Origin: a virus
Direction: 5' to 3' (one strand)
Length of the DNA: 31,634 bases
IMG/VR virus record: IMGVR_UViG_3300032561_000085
Coordinates: 1 to 31,634 of that record
The translations under genes were made by a program, and so were the position numbers. Shown here piece after piece: positions 1-7,962 of this stretch. Numbering within the stretch: position 1 is the stretch's first letter; every line of letters starts with the position of its first letter. The notes below the pieces were generated by a model. That model did not search any database, was not told the DNA's origin, and saw nothing but the letters and a program-made list of their open reading frames with translations.

Positions 1-330
1 CACGAAATCGGCGAGGCGGGCGGCGTTGCGGGCACGCATGGCGGCGATGGCGTCGGCATCCGGAGCGGCGAGGGCTTGGGCCTGGGCGCGGGCGGCCTTG
101 AGAGCGCCAGCGCTGTAACGGATGGCCCGCTTGCGGCGCTGGAGATCGAGCTGGCGGAGGCGGCGCTCGGCGGCGAGGCGGACGGTGAGCTGCACGTTGG
201 TATCGCGGAAGACGACGTGGAGGGCGGCGGGATCGAGGCGCTTGACGATGGCAAGGAGGTCTTTGAGGTCGCAGGTCATGCTGGTCTGACCGAACCGGAT
301 GGACTCGAAGGGGTGCAGTGTCGCAGTCAT
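1..330 (-). CDS. Early-operon hypothetical protein, 3' part cut by window edge
   Basis: A minus-strand frame starts with ATG at 330-328 and stays open to base 1, giving 110 residues without a stop. The start overlaps the stop of the upstream membrane protein gene in the ATGA arrangement, which argues for translational coupling. The protein begins MTATLHPFESIRFG. It then has a basic helical stretch rich in Arg, Leu and Gln (about residues 55-75) and an Ala/Arg-rich tail that is probably helical. I recognise no family. Position after the Gam-like gene suggests an accessory early phage function. Confidence 0.6.
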   Translation of the reverse strand, partial: MTATLHPFESIRFGQTSMTCDLKDLLAIVKRLDPAALHVVFRDTNVQLTVRLAAERRLRQLDLQRRKRAIRYSAGALKAARAQAQALAAPDADAIAAMRARNAARLADFV

Positions 331-647
331 GAGAGCCTCCCGTGTCGGAGCTCGACGCGGAGCCAGTCCACAATGCTCAGCGCGGTGGCGCGGGCGCTGC
401 CCGCGAGCAGGGCAATCTCGCCGATGGCGACCAGGCCCCAGAAGACCGCGAAGGCCACGGCCACGGCCAGCAAGCCAGGGCGGCGGTCGTCATCGCCGGA
501 ATCAAGCTCGGGCGGTGATACGGACTCGATTCCCATGGCTTCCATCTCGCGGGTTGAGCGGCCGGCCACGGCGCAGAGGGAGAACACGAAGAGGTAGCCG
601 AATACCACGAAGAGGATCCCGAAGAAGAGCAGGTATGGGTGGCGCAT
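327..647 (-). CDS. Small membrane protein, two predicted TM helices
   Basis: 106 residues starting MRHPYLLFFGILFVVFGYLF. Hydrophobic segments lie at about residues 4-28 and 60-83, separated by an acidic loop containing an SGDDDRR-type stretch, so an inner-membrane hairpin protein is likely. The frame is open further upstream, but that part overlaps the Gam-like gene. I chose the ATG at 647 because it lies five bases after the Gam-like stop and has GGAAAG about 9 bases upstream. Function unknown; small membrane proteins in early operons of transposable phages are often superinfection or host-interference factors, but that is only inference here. Confidence 0.7.
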   Translation of the reverse strand: MRHPYLLFFGILFVVFGYLFVFSLCAVAGRSTREMEAMGIESVSPPELDSGDDDRRPGLLAVAVAFAVFWGLVAIGEIALLAGSARATALSIVDWLRVELRHGRLS

Positions 648-651
648 GGTA

Positions 652-1179
652 TCAGCTTTCCGGGGTTTCCACGGCGTCCTTGAGCAGGGCGTTGACGGCT
701 TTATCCACTTCGCGATCCGTGAAGCGGATGATAATCTGGTCGCCGGTTTCCTCGACGGTGCAGCCGATGCTCTTGAGGGTGGCGACATCGAGGTTCTTGA
801 GGGCGCTTTTGAGGACGCTCTTTTCGGTGCGGATGAGGGTGTCGGTCAGGTCGGCGTGTTTTTTCTCGATGAGGGCGACGACCTTGTCTTCGTCCTCGAA
901 GGCGATGTTGCCCTTGCCCTTTTCGAGGCCGAGCTTGATGCCGTGGAGGACGACGGTTTTGGGCTTGGTGAAGATGTGCCGCGCGGCATCGATCTGGCCG
1001 GTGAGGGTCTGGTGATGTTCGGCGGCGCGTTGCACGGCTTTTTTGATGCCGGGGAGCGCGGCGTTCTTGATGGCCTCGACTTGGATGTGGAGCTGGTTGA
1101 CCAGGCCGGCCAGGTCGTCGCGGCTGGAGCGCAAGCGCTTGGCGGTGGTGTCGAGGGTGAGGAGGGTGATTTCGGGCAT
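652..1179 (-). CDS. gam: Host-nuclease inhibitor Gam-like protein
   Basis: 175 residues. Mu Gam binds double-stranded DNA ends and shields them from RecBCD exonuclease. The layout matches Gam-family proteins: an N-terminal coiled coil (about residues 10-62), then a beta-rich core beginning KPKTVVLHGIKLGLEKGKG (about 72-90), then FEDEDKVVALIEKK. The C-terminal third contains LKSIGCTVEETGDQIIIRF and ends in a helix. The 'charged coil, then hGikhgfrKGKG, then dEdkvialI' pattern is what I know from Gam of many Mu-like prophages. It lies downstream of the transposition genes in the same leftward operon. Confidence 0.88.
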   Translation of the reverse strand: MPEITLLTLDTTAKRLRSSRDDLAGLVNQLHIQVEAIKNAALPGIKKAVQRAAEHHQTLTGQIDAARHIFTKPKTVVLHGIKLGLEKGKGNIAFEDEDKVVALIEKKHADLTDTLIRTEKSVLKSALKNLDVATLKSIGCTVEETGDQIIIRFTDREVDKAVNALLKDAVETPES

Positions 1180-1203
1180 AGGTTTTATGGGGGGTTTGGG
1201 GGG

Positions 1204-1893
1204 TTATGGATTGGTGGGCAACGCGAGATGTTTAGCCCTCGCGGGGCGCTTTTTGGTTTTGGCGTGCGCACCTGGACTGATCGAGCTAACGGTCGGGCCG
1301 GCGGGTATGTGCGCCCAGTGGGTGACCTCGCCATCTTCCAGCGGTTCGGCGTCCACGGTAAGCCATCCCGGAAAATCAGGATCGCCGGCATTATGGTAGC
1401 CCAACCACACGGGCTCGCCACGCGGCGAGGTGTCGACGATGCGGATTAACACCGTGGTGTCGTCATCAGGGAGGTCGCGGGCATCGTGCCATTCAAGGGT
1501 CTCAGGGATCGCGTGCCGGCAGCGGCAGCACATAGAGACTCCAACGGCCACGGGCGGACTGTCCACGTTTTTGAGGTGGTCGAACTGGACGGTCGCGCCG
1601 CAGGTATCACAGATGCCGACGACGTGGCTGTTAATCAACCATTTAAGGAAAGTGGAGGCGACGACGGCATCCGTGTGTCTATGCCTGGCCTTGGGGCGCT
1701 TGCAAACCGCGGTATGAGCATGGACGCAATCAATGTGGTGGCCCATGTCATGGGACGTGCAAGCAGGACAACGCCCGTGGACTTCATAGGAACCGTCTTC
1801 TAGTTCTTGTTCTTGCTGAAACCATCCCGCGGCATCGGGCAGGCAGTCGAGGGATTTAGCGCCGCAAAAACAGCAATGGAGGTAGCGGGTCAT
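1204..1893 (-). CDS. Multi-zinc-ribbon protein with DUF551-like C-terminal domain
   Basis: 229 residues. Several Cys pairs suggest zinc binding: HCCFCG (residues 6-11), CPAC, CDTCG (about 95-99) and a CCRC motif near 122-125. Between them is a His-rich stretch (HHIDCVHAHT). From about residue 134 the sequence WHDARDLPDDDTTVLIRI, then WLGYHN, and later VTHWAHIPAGP match the pattern of DUF551 proteins of phages (W.....lP.d...Vlv ... VTHWmplP), a family without known function. The tail is basic. It lies between the DnaJ-type Cys-rich gene and gam in the early operon. The leader contains no Shine-Dalgarno sequence but is C/A-rich, as in the neighbouring genes. Confidence 0.72.
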   Translation of the reverse strand: MTRYLHCCFCGAKSLDCLPDAAGWFQQEQELEDGSYEVHGRCPACTSHDMGHHIDCVHAHTAVCKRPKARHRHTDAVVASTFLKWLINSHVVGICDTCGATVQFDHLKNVDSPPVAVGVSMCCRCRHAIPETLEWHDARDLPDDDTTVLIRIVDTSPRGEPVWLGYHNAGDPDFPGWLTVDAEPLEDGEVTHWAHIPAGPTVSSISPGAHAKTKKRPARAKHLALPTNP

Positions 1894-1911
1894 ATAGGTA
1901 GGTCGGGGTTG

Positions 1912-2178
1912 TTATCGTTTGGTGCCGTTGCAGTCGGGGCAGGTGGTGTCGAGGTTGTCGTCGCAGGAGCAGGTGCGCTTGGATTCGCCGCACTCGGTGC
2001 AGATGATGCCGGCGCCTTCGCAGCGGGGGCAGTGGGCGGAGGGCAATGGCGGGGTGGTTTCCTCACCGTCACCGGGCCTGGGGGCAATGGACTTAGAGCA
2101 CTGGCGAGCCTTGGCGGCGCGGGCCAGTTCGTGGTGGAGGCTGTGGGTGATCGGACAGATGGCTTGCAGGAGGGTCAT
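1912..2178 (-). CDS. Small Cys-rich protein, DnaJ-type zinc-finger motifs
   Basis: 88 residues. The C-terminal half has CPRCEGAG, CTEC, CSC and CPDCNGTKR, resembling the CxxCxGxG repeats of DnaJ-type zinc fingers, so two structural zinc sites are likely. The N-terminal half is a short helix followed by a Pro-rich linker. No J domain is present. The gene sits directly downstream of mu-B-like in the early operon. It could bind nucleic acid or act as a chaperone-like cofactor; the sequence does not decide. Its ATG is preceded by short tandem repeats rather than a ribosome binding site. Confidence 0.68.
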   Translation of the reverse strand: MTLLQAICPITHSLHHELARAAKARQCSKSIAPRPGDGEETTPPLPSAHCPRCEGAGIICTECGESKRTCSCDDNLDTTCPDCNGTKR

Positions 2179-2213
2179 AGGATTACGATTACGATTAGGA
2201 TTTGGATTAGGAG
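2179..2213 (-). repeat. Short CCTAATC/CGTAATC tandem repeats in a non-SD leader
   Basis: Read on the minus strand, the bases just before the ATG at 2178 consist of five imperfect copies of a C(C/G)TAATC-like hexamer/heptamer, the last being CGTAATCCT directly before ATG. The same TAATCCTATG context precedes the gene starting at 7931. No Shine-Dalgarno sequence is visible. Confidence 0.55.
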
Positions 2214-2224
2214 GGAAAGGATGG

Positions 2225-3208
2225 TTAGCGGCTGCGGTTCATTTCGCGGAGGGCGGATTTGATGGCTTTCTCCAGTTCGGTGGAGTCCACCTTTTCTTTG
2301 CCTTCGAGGCGGGCGGCGATGCGGGCGACGAGGGAGTAGGCGCCGAAGCGGGTAGCTTCCTCGGCAATGCGGGCCAGGCCGGCGGCGCGGTCGTCGAATT
2401 GGCGCGGCGGGAAGAACGGGGCGAGGTCGTCGGCGGCGATAGTGGTGAGTCGGATCACGGCGTGTGTGCGGCGGTCGAGTTGGGAGGCTTCGAGGGGATA
2501 GTAGCGGTTCCATCGGTCATGGGCCTCGCTGATGGCCGCGAGGACAACCACGATGTTGGTCTTGTTGAGGATGAGCTTGAGGCCGTTCAGGGCGGCGGGG
2601 CCGAAATACTCGGCCTCGTCCACGGCGAGCAGGATGCGCTGATTGGTGGCGATGATGGCATCCTCGATGGGAGCGCGGCGGCGCTCGCCGTCGAGGCGGC
2701 AGGAGATGGCGCGGGCCACGTCCACCAGGAAGGTGGTGTAGGAGTCTTTCCAGGATTCACGGGACTCGACGACGCGGGCGTTGCATTTGGTGGCGAGCCA
2801 GGAGCAGAGCATGGTTTTGCCGCCGCCGGTGGGGGCGAGGTATTTGATGAGGCGCTCGGGGTTGCGTTTGGCGCGGGCGGCCTCGCAGGCTTTGCGGACG
2901 GCGGTGAACTGAGCGAGCTCGATGATTCCGGGCACATTGTTGGCGCGCTCGAATTGGGAGCGGAGCCGGGGCAGGTCGGCGAGGGCGGCGCGGAGCTGGT
3001 CCAGGATGGCGCGGCCAGCTTCGGGTGATACCTCGTCGAAATACGATTCTTTTTCCGGGTCAAGGGCGTCGGCGATCTTGGACCACTTGCTGACGGAGAA
3101 GGGCAGGTAGTCTCGCGCGAAGGCGGTTTGTGACGCCTCTTTGAGGGACTCGTCCCGCAGGGCGCTGATGAGGGCGAGGTTTTCGGCTGTGAGGATGCTA
3201 GCTTTCAT
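2225..3208 (-). CDS. MuB-like AAA+ ATPase, transposition target-selection protein
   Basis: 327 residues. MuB-type proteins form ATP-dependent filaments on target DNA, stimulate the transposase and provide target immunity. Walker A is APTGGGKT (residues 125-132), Walker B is ILLAVDEAE (192-200), and a DRR triplet near 245-247 fits an arginine-finger or sensor region. About 90 N-terminal residues are helical and probably hold the DNA-binding domain; the C-terminal 40 residues are a charged helical region. The gene lies directly downstream (38 bp) of the MuA-like transposase, the usual A-B order. Start ATG at 3208 has a C/A-rich leader without Shine-Dalgarno. Confidence 0.93.
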   Translation of the reverse strand: MKASILTAENLALISALRDESLKEASQTAFARDYLPFSVSKWSKIADALDPEKESYFDEVSPEAGRAILDQLRAALADLPRLRSQFERANNVPGIIELAQFTAVRKACEAARAKRNPERLIKYLAPTGGGKTMLCSWLATKCNARVVESRESWKDSYTTFLVDVARAISCRLDGERRRAPIEDAIIATNQRILLAVDEAEYFGPAALNGLKLILNKTNIVVVLAAISEAHDRWNRYYPLEASQLDRRTHAVIRLTTIAADDLAPFFPPRQFDDRAAGLARIAEEATRFGAYSLVARIAARLEGKEKVDSTELEKAIKSALREMNRSR

Positions 3209-3245
3209 TGGGGATTATTGGTTTAGGGTTTGGGGATGAGAGAGA

Positions 3246-5351
3246 TTAGTCCCAGGGCACTTCCGGGGTGGGGATTTCCTTGGCGAGCAGGTCGGTGGTG
3301 CAGTCGTCGGCGACGGTCTCCGCTATCACCACGGGCGCGGCGGGCTGGGCCACCGAGGCCAGGAGGCGCTGGTTGTGGGCGATCATCGCGGCCTTGTCGG
3401 CGGCCTGGTCGGGGTGGCGGAGGTCCAGGCGCTGGCGGCCCTGGGCCTCGAAGGAGCTTTGGACGCCGAGGGCGCGGTGGACGGAGTCCGGGTCGGTGCG
3501 GTCCACGGGATGGTAGCGCTCGCAGACGCAGACGACTTTGAGGCTGGCGCCGGATTCTTCGCAGGCCACCAGGTGGGTGGGCAGGAAGGGGTTCACGAAG
3601 CAGACGTATTCGGAGTCGTTTTTGAGGAAGGATCCGTCTGGACGGCGAGCGGTGAAGAAGAGCGGATCGGGGTCCACCTCGGCACACTCGAAGCTGAGGA
3701 TCCCGCGCTTCACGGGGAGGGGTTTGCGGCCACCGTTCAAAGCGTTCTCGCGGCCAACGAGTGATGGGATCATCTCGAAGGGCAATCGGGTAAGCTCGCG
3801 CGCGCCGGCGTCCCACACCTCGCGCCGGCTTAGGCGGATGGTCTTCACGAGGGATGGATCGGCATCGAGCATCGCCTGCACCACGCCACGCTGGGCGTCG
3901 GGAAGGGACTCGAAGGCGTGCCTCGGGAGCCACTGGTCTGCGGCGCCACCGATGCTGGGCATGCGCCAGACGGGCTGGACGAAGCCGAGACGTTCCCAGC
4001 CTTCGAGGTCGTGCTGGCGGTCGGTGTTAATGGCGTGGATGGCGGAGAGGGCGGCCTCGCGCCATTCATGCCAGGGCAGGAAGGGGAACTTACCCTGCGC
4101 GGGAGACAGGCCGGCAGAGGCGAAGGCGGCCATGGTGTTGGCCGTGTAGCGCTCGGCGCCGTGGAGCTGCTCGGGCGCTGAGTCACGGTCCTTGCCCACC
4201 TGGCCGAGGAGCATGGCGGTCTGGTTATCGATGGGGTTCCACCAGCCCTCGATCAACGCCTTGGTCCGGAAGTTGCCTTTGCTGCGGCCCTCGAATTGCC
4301 CGGAGTGGGCGGGCTTGCCGAACCGGCCGCCTACCTCGACGTGGACGTATTTCCCGAGGCACTCTTCGAGCCGGGACTTGAAGGGATCGCGGATGGCGGC
4401 AGTGCCGCGCTCGACAATCAGGTGCGTCCCAAATTTGTCGCGGCGGTAGCCGTAGCCGCACAGGCCTGCGATCACAAACCACATAAACTCCCGCTCGGTG
4501 AGCTTGCGCCGGACTTCGTCCTCGTAATCCCACAGGGTGGGTTTGAAGCCGGCGTGGAAGAGGCATCCCGAGAGGATATCGGCAGCCCCGAAGCCGAGCG
4601 GGCGCATGGGTTTTTGCTGAAAGAGCGATTTCTGGTTAAACTCATGGTCATCCAACTCCGTGTATTCGCCGACGTGGAGCGTGGTGCGGGTGGTGATGAC
4701 GGGGAAGCGGAGGAGGCTGGCCTTGCCGTGGCCGATGCGGGCGGCGGTGCGGTCGTAGGGGTCGGAGGCGAAGCGGCGGAGGTTGGCCTCGCTCCAGCCT
4801 TTGGGCAGGTCGGTGGCCGGGACGGCCTTTGGCCAGGCCGAATAACCGGGGATGGCGGTCCAGGTCTTTCCGGAGCGGTCCACGCCGGTGCGCCAGATCT
4901 GCACCATCTCATCAAAGGCCCCGCCTGAATTGCGCTGGTTGTTCTCGGTGATCCGGCGGTAGAAATCCAGGAACGCGCCACGGGTGGAGACCGGGGCCTG
5001 GTCGCCAAACTCCAGACCACGCAGGCCGGCCGCCTTGCTGTGGTTCAGGCAGATGCGCCAGTCGCCGGCCGGGTAGCCCTTGGGGTTCACCATGGAGCCG
5101 ATATACTGGTAGTATTTGGCGCGGAGGGTGTGGGCGGCCCAGGCGCGCTTGCCGGAGCGTTTCAGCTCGGCGGCAAGACGCCGGCAAGCCGTCTGCACCT
5201 TGGGCGCATGGTATATCTGCTCCATGGCGCGGAGCAGCCGCCGCGCATCGTGGATGGCATCCTCACCGACCAGGTAGGAGTGTGATTGGGCGTCCGCCGC
5301 GGGGATGTCAAAGCTGAGCGCGGCGGGTTTGGTTTCGAGGTCGGTGATCAT
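3246..5351 (-). CDS. MuA-like DDE transposase
   Basis: 701 residues, close to MuA (663). It should pair and cleave the phage ends and join them to target DNA. The N-terminal 200 residues are helical and basic (DNA binding). The RNase H-type core starts with ELDDHEF (Asp234/Asp235). The second acidic position falls in IVERGTAAI (Glu314), where relatives usually have Asp in a D-x-G context. The third is Glu368 in KALIEGWWN, preceded by RSKGNFR. GQVGKDRD (383-390) follows. After about residue 520 comes the beta-barrel region with PDGSFLKNDSEYVCFVN. It heads an A-B pair. The Glu314 in place of Asp is unusual. ATG 5351 is the first start after the previous gene. Confidence 0.93.
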   Translation of the reverse strand: MITDLETKPAALSFDIPAADAQSHSYLVGEDAIHDARRLLRAMEQIYHAPKVQTACRRLAAELKRSGKRAWAAHTLRAKYYQYIGSMVNPKGYPAGDWRICLNHSKAAGLRGLEFGDQAPVSTRGAFLDFYRRITENNQRNSGGAFDEMVQIWRTGVDRSGKTWTAIPGYSAWPKAVPATDLPKGWSEANLRRFASDPYDRTAARIGHGKASLLRFPVITTRTTLHVGEYTELDDHEFNQKSLFQQKPMRPLGFGAADILSGCLFHAGFKPTLWDYEDEVRRKLTEREFMWFVIAGLCGYGYRRDKFGTHLIVERGTAAIRDPFKSRLEECLGKYVHVEVGGRFGKPAHSGQFEGRSKGNFRTKALIEGWWNPIDNQTAMLLGQVGKDRDSAPEQLHGAERYTANTMAAFASAGLSPAQGKFPFLPWHEWREAALSAIHAINTDRQHDLEGWERLGFVQPVWRMPSIGGAADQWLPRHAFESLPDAQRGVVQAMLDADPSLVKTIRLSRREVWDAGARELTRLPFEMIPSLVGRENALNGGRKPLPVKRGILSFECAEVDPDPLFFTARRPDGSFLKNDSEYVCFVNPFLPTHLVACEESGASLKVVCVCERYHPVDRTDPDSVHRALGVQSSFEAQGRQRLDLRHPDQAADKAAMIAHNQRLLASVAQPAAPVVIAETVADDCTTDLLAKEIPTPEVPWD

Positions 5352-5378
5352 GGTGTGGGGTGATGGATGGGGGCGGTG

Positions 5379-6416
5379 CTACGCCTTGCCCTTGGTGAGA
5401 GGGGTTACCTTGGCGCTGAGCCCCCGGAGGGCGCGGAGGACTTCCTTCCACCGACTGCGCTTGATGTGCGTGCGGATGGCGCTATATTCATTGTCGATCT
5501 CGCCGCTGAGCAGGGTGATTTCGAGGAACAGACCGGCGAGGGCTTGCTCGGCCTTGGCCGCCTCGGAGGCTAGCTGCTCATCGATGGTGCGGGGCTTGAT
5601 GGGATGATGGGCGGCGGGGATCTTGTCGCGAATGACACCGGTGTCGCGATATAGCTCGGTGAGCGTTTTGCCACCGGCCAGATCGTGGAAGGCGGCAACT
5701 AGCTTAGCCTCTTCTGCGGCGGGGAGTTCCCCGTTCTCCAGGAGCTTCACATTACCCACAGTCGGCAAATCCGCCAATGCGTGTCGTATTTGGTCGGCGA
5801 AGAGCATATAGCGCTGTGCTGTCCGGTTGGCGATGTGCGGGAAATAGGACTCCCGGAAGGCCAGCCATTGGCCGTGTTTGACGGATTCTTTAAGGGCCAC
5901 CAGCTCGCACCCGGCCAAATAGGCGTAGATAACGACCTGATTGGCGGAGCGCTGGAAGCTAGCATGGAGGTGGTTTACGCGGTCGACTTGCGAGGCTATG
6001 TCGGAGGACATGACGGTGAGGGCGGGCCGGGCCTGGGCGATCTGAAGCTCCCCGGCCGAACTTGAATCCAGTTCGGTGGTACAGAGAGCGAAGTCACGGC
6101 CCGCAACCGGGACGCCCGCTGGGTGCTCGGGAGAGGGTTCGGGAGCCGGCTCGCCCTCGGGACGCACGGGGGTGGGATCGGGCTCGGGGGAGCGCACCCA
6201 GGCGCCGCAGCCGGCCCACGGGGTATTGCCGATCACGCTGGGATCGGGGCAGGCGCGGGATTTGCGGGCGTTGCAGGTGTGGCAGGGGGTATCCGATTGG
6301 AGGAGGAACGGGCCGTGGCAGATGTCGGTATGGCCGGCAAATGTTTTTGTGTGCCGGGCGCGGCGGAGGAAGTTGTGGCGGCCACAGGTGGCGCAGTGAT
6401 AGAGATGTTCAGTCAT
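5379..6416 (-). CDS. Zinc-ribbon protein with DUF3102-like domain
   Basis: 345 residues in three parts. Residues 1-60 contain a zinc-ribbon-like cluster (HCATCGRHNF, later CHTCNARKSRACPDP). Residues 75-110 are a Pro/Glu-rich linker. From about 145 to 230 comes a helical segment with LAGCELVALKESVKHGQWLAF, then NRTAQRYMLFAD. This matches the DUF3102/ParB-like pattern (G..L...K..v.hG.W..wl ... s.rtAqrYm), usually DNA-binding proteins of mobile elements. The last 120 residues are helical and basic. It is immediately upstream of the transposase, so a regulatory or transposition-accessory role is plausible. The next upstream gene overlaps its start by 8 bases. Confidence 0.72.
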   Translation of the reverse strand: MTEHLYHCATCGRHNFLRRARHTKTFAGHTDICHGPFLLQSDTPCHTCNARKSRACPDPSVIGNTPWAGCGAWVRSPEPDPTPVRPEGEPAPEPSPEHPAGVPVAGRDFALCTTELDSSSAGELQIAQARPALTVMSSDIASQVDRVNHLHASFQRSANQVVIYAYLAGCELVALKESVKHGQWLAFRESYFPHIANRTAQRYMLFADQIRHALADLPTVGNVKLLENGELPAAEEAKLVAAFHDLAGGKTLTELYRDTGVIRDKIPAAHHPIKPRTIDEQLASEAAKAEQALAGLFLEITLLSGEIDNEYSAIRTHIKRSRWKEVLRALRGLSAKVTPLTKGKA

Positions 6417-6780
6417 GGGAATGGATGGGGATCAGGAGGGGTTGGGGTTGAGCCGCGTGAGCGGCGGAAGCGATGCGGTCGGCGCGGGCGATCATCTCGC
6501 GGCCCTGGCTGCGCATCCAGGCGACGAAGTGATCGAGTTCGTCGGGGGTGGCGCTGGCGACGTGACGGTAGCCGAGCTGGCCGGAAATGATGAGGGCGCT
6601 GTCCTGGGCCAGCCGGCGGATGAGGCGCTTGGAGCCGTCATCGGCGGGGTGGCAGAGGGCGTTGGCCAGGTCGCCGGAGGAGACCCAGTGGGGATGGCGG
6701 GCGAGGTAGCCTTCGAGCCAGAGGGTGCCGGAGCCGATAGACTCGGTGGACCAGGCGCCGGGAGTGGGGGATGGGATCAT
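6409..6780 (-). CDS. Hypothetical early protein, possible winged-helix
   Basis: 123 residues, no recognised family. Residues 20-75 look like a compact helical domain: LEGYLARHPHWVSSGDLANAL, then GSKRLIRRLAQDSALIISGQLGYRHV. A helix, a helix and then a beta-hairpin is the order of a small winged-helix domain, though this is inference. The C-terminal part is a helix with DELDHFVAWMRSQGREM. Starts and stops overlap those of both neighbours (8 and 4 bases), so it is translationally coupled within the operon. Confidence 0.6.
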   Translation of the reverse strand: MIPSPTPGAWSTESIGSGTLWLEGYLARHPHWVSSGDLANALCHPADDGSKRLIRRLAQDSALIISGQLGYRHVASATPDELDHFVAWMRSQGREMIARADRIASAAHAAQPQPLLIPIHSHD

Positions 6781-7238
6781 ATAATTTTGCGGTTGCGGAG
6801 GAAATCAACGGCGCTGCCCCAGGTGATGCAGGGGGTGCGGCCGCGGCCGCGGCCGTAGGTGGTGCCGTAGACCACCGAGAGGGTCTGGTCGGTGACGAGG
6901 TTGATGGTATGGCCTGAGTCGCAGTTCCAGGCTTCGGAGAAGGCGCTGCCGGTGATGAAGGGGATGACGACGCCGGGGCGGGCGCCGTAGATGAGCCGGA
7001 GGAGGTCGGACTCGGCAAAGACCGGGGCGGTGGGCCAGGCGGAGACGGAGGCGGAGAGGAAACGATACTCGCGGCGCTTAGCTCCGGACCGGGAGATGTC
7101 CCAGGCGAGAATGGCCCCGATGTCCGCCTGCTCCTTGATGACGTTCTCGCGGAGCTTGAGCTGCTGGCGGGCGCCGCGGAGGTCGCACATCGGGAGCAGG
7201 AGGTCGACGGTAACGGGGAGATAGGTTTGGATGTCCAT
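6777..7238 (-). CDS. Hypothetical early protein
   Basis: 153 residues, unrecognised. The N-terminal 35 residues form amphipathic helices (VTVDLLLPMCDLRGARQQLK). Then comes WDISRSGAKRREYRFL, which looks like a DNA-binding recognition segment, and a mixed alpha/beta C-terminal half with a GRGRGR stretch encoded by a GCGGCC triplet repeat (6837-6855). Its stop overlaps the next start by 4 bases. The leader has AATCCCCC before ATG instead of a Shine-Dalgarno sequence. Confidence 0.6.
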   Translation of the reverse strand: MDIQTYLPVTVDLLLPMCDLRGARQQLKLRENVIKEQADIGAILAWDISRSGAKRREYRFLSASVSAWPTAPVFAESDLLRLIYGARPGVVIPFITGSAFSEAWNCDSGHTINLVTDQTLSVVYGTTYGRGRGRTPCITWGSAVDFLRNRKII

Positions 7239-7249
7239 GGAGCGGGGGA

Positions 7250-7468
7250 TTAATCGGGCATGGGCGGGCGCTGGTTGAGGCCGGCCTGGCGGTCGGCGGC
7301 CTCGGCGGTGTCATCGATGGCTTTGAGGCGGGCCTGCTGATCGGCGACGAAGCTTTTCATGCGCCGGGCGGCCTCGGGGCTGACGGAGTGGGCGCGGAGG
7401 AGAGAGAGGGCGCGTTCCTGGGGTGAGCCGGGGCGGGGCACGGGATCGGGTTCGGTGGACCAGCTCAT
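7250..7468 (-). CDS. Small hypothetical early protein
   Basis: 72 residues, unrecognised. A Pro-rich N-terminus is followed by a continuous Ala/Arg-rich helix (about residues 17-62) with RALSLLRAHSVSPEAARRM and QQARLKAIDDTAEAADRQ. The start overlaps the upstream stop in ATGA fashion, which supports it as a real member of the operon. Confidence 0.5.
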   Translation of the reverse strand: MSWSTEPDPVPRPGSPQERALSLLRAHSVSPEAARRMKSFVADQQARLKAIDDTAEAADRQAGLNQRPPMPD

Positions 7469-7689
7469 AGCGGCAGGCTCCTCGCGGTGGCGGCCTCGGC
7501 GTCGGCGATGATGCGGTCTATGTCACGAACAACGCCCCAGCCGGGCGGCGCCATGCGGACATCGGAGAGGATGGAGAGCACGGCCGGCGCGCGCTCGACG
7601 ATGGCGATCGCGGCCTCGGATCGGCTGCCGATGCCATCGGGGAGGATGGTGGCAAGCTGGGTGATTTGGTCGAGTTGGGTGGGGGTCAT
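7465..7689 (-). CDS. Small hypothetical early protein
   Basis: 74 residues, unrecognised. It has two predicted helices (QLDQITQLATILPDG and SEAAIAIVERAPAVLSIL) and a C-terminal helix. It is coupled to the downstream gene by a 4-base overlap and follows the upstream gene by 11 bases. Start ATG at 7689. Confidence 0.5.
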   Translation of the reverse strand: MTPTQLDQITQLATILPDGIGSRSEAAIAIVERAPAVLSILSDVRMAPPGWGVVRDIDRIIADAEAATARSLPL

Positions 7690-7700
7690 GGAATGGGGGC

Positions 7701-7931
7701 TTAGTTGAGGACGAAGCGGACGAATCGGGAGCAGTTCCGGCCGGCGGTCTGGGCGACCATCATGGCGCGGTGGATGGGGAAGCGCTGGGACTTAGCCAGG
7801 ATGGCTTCGAGGTAATAAACGGGGGCGAGCATCGGGCGCTTGGGGACAATGGCGAGGTGCTGGGCCGCGGCCGCGAGCAGCTCGGACTTGGTGGGCTGGC
7901 CGGCGGCGTAGACGAGATGGGGAGTGTGCAT
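7701..7931 (-). CDS. Small hypothetical early protein
   Basis: 76 residues when started at the ATG at 7931, MHTPHLVYAAG. The frame is open further upstream, but that part is Pro/Arg-rich and has the base pattern of the opposite strand, so I shorten it. The core (KSELLAAAAQHLAI, then APVYYLEAILAKSQRFPIHRAMM) is helical and the C-terminus is basic. Its leader CCCCTAATCCT before ATG repeats the leader of the gene starting at 2178. It may be the first gene of a separate leftward transcript if the plus-strand gene just upstream is real. Confidence 0.55.
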   Translation of the reverse strand: MHTPHLVYAAGQPTKSELLAAAAQHLAIVPKRPMLAPVYYLEAILAKSQRFPIHRAMMVAQTAGRNCSRFVRFVLN

Positions 7932-7962
7932 AGGATTAGGGGTTGCGGGAGTGGGGAGCGGC

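Noticed and set aside
2179-2213. CRISPR-like or telomere-like array
   Set aside because: Units are 6-7 bp, imperfect and without spacers; treated as a leader repeat.
1919-3028. Plus-strand open frame of 369 codons over the MuB-like gene
   Set aside because: Gly/Ala/Val-rich shadow of the ATPase, which has Walker motifs on the other strand.
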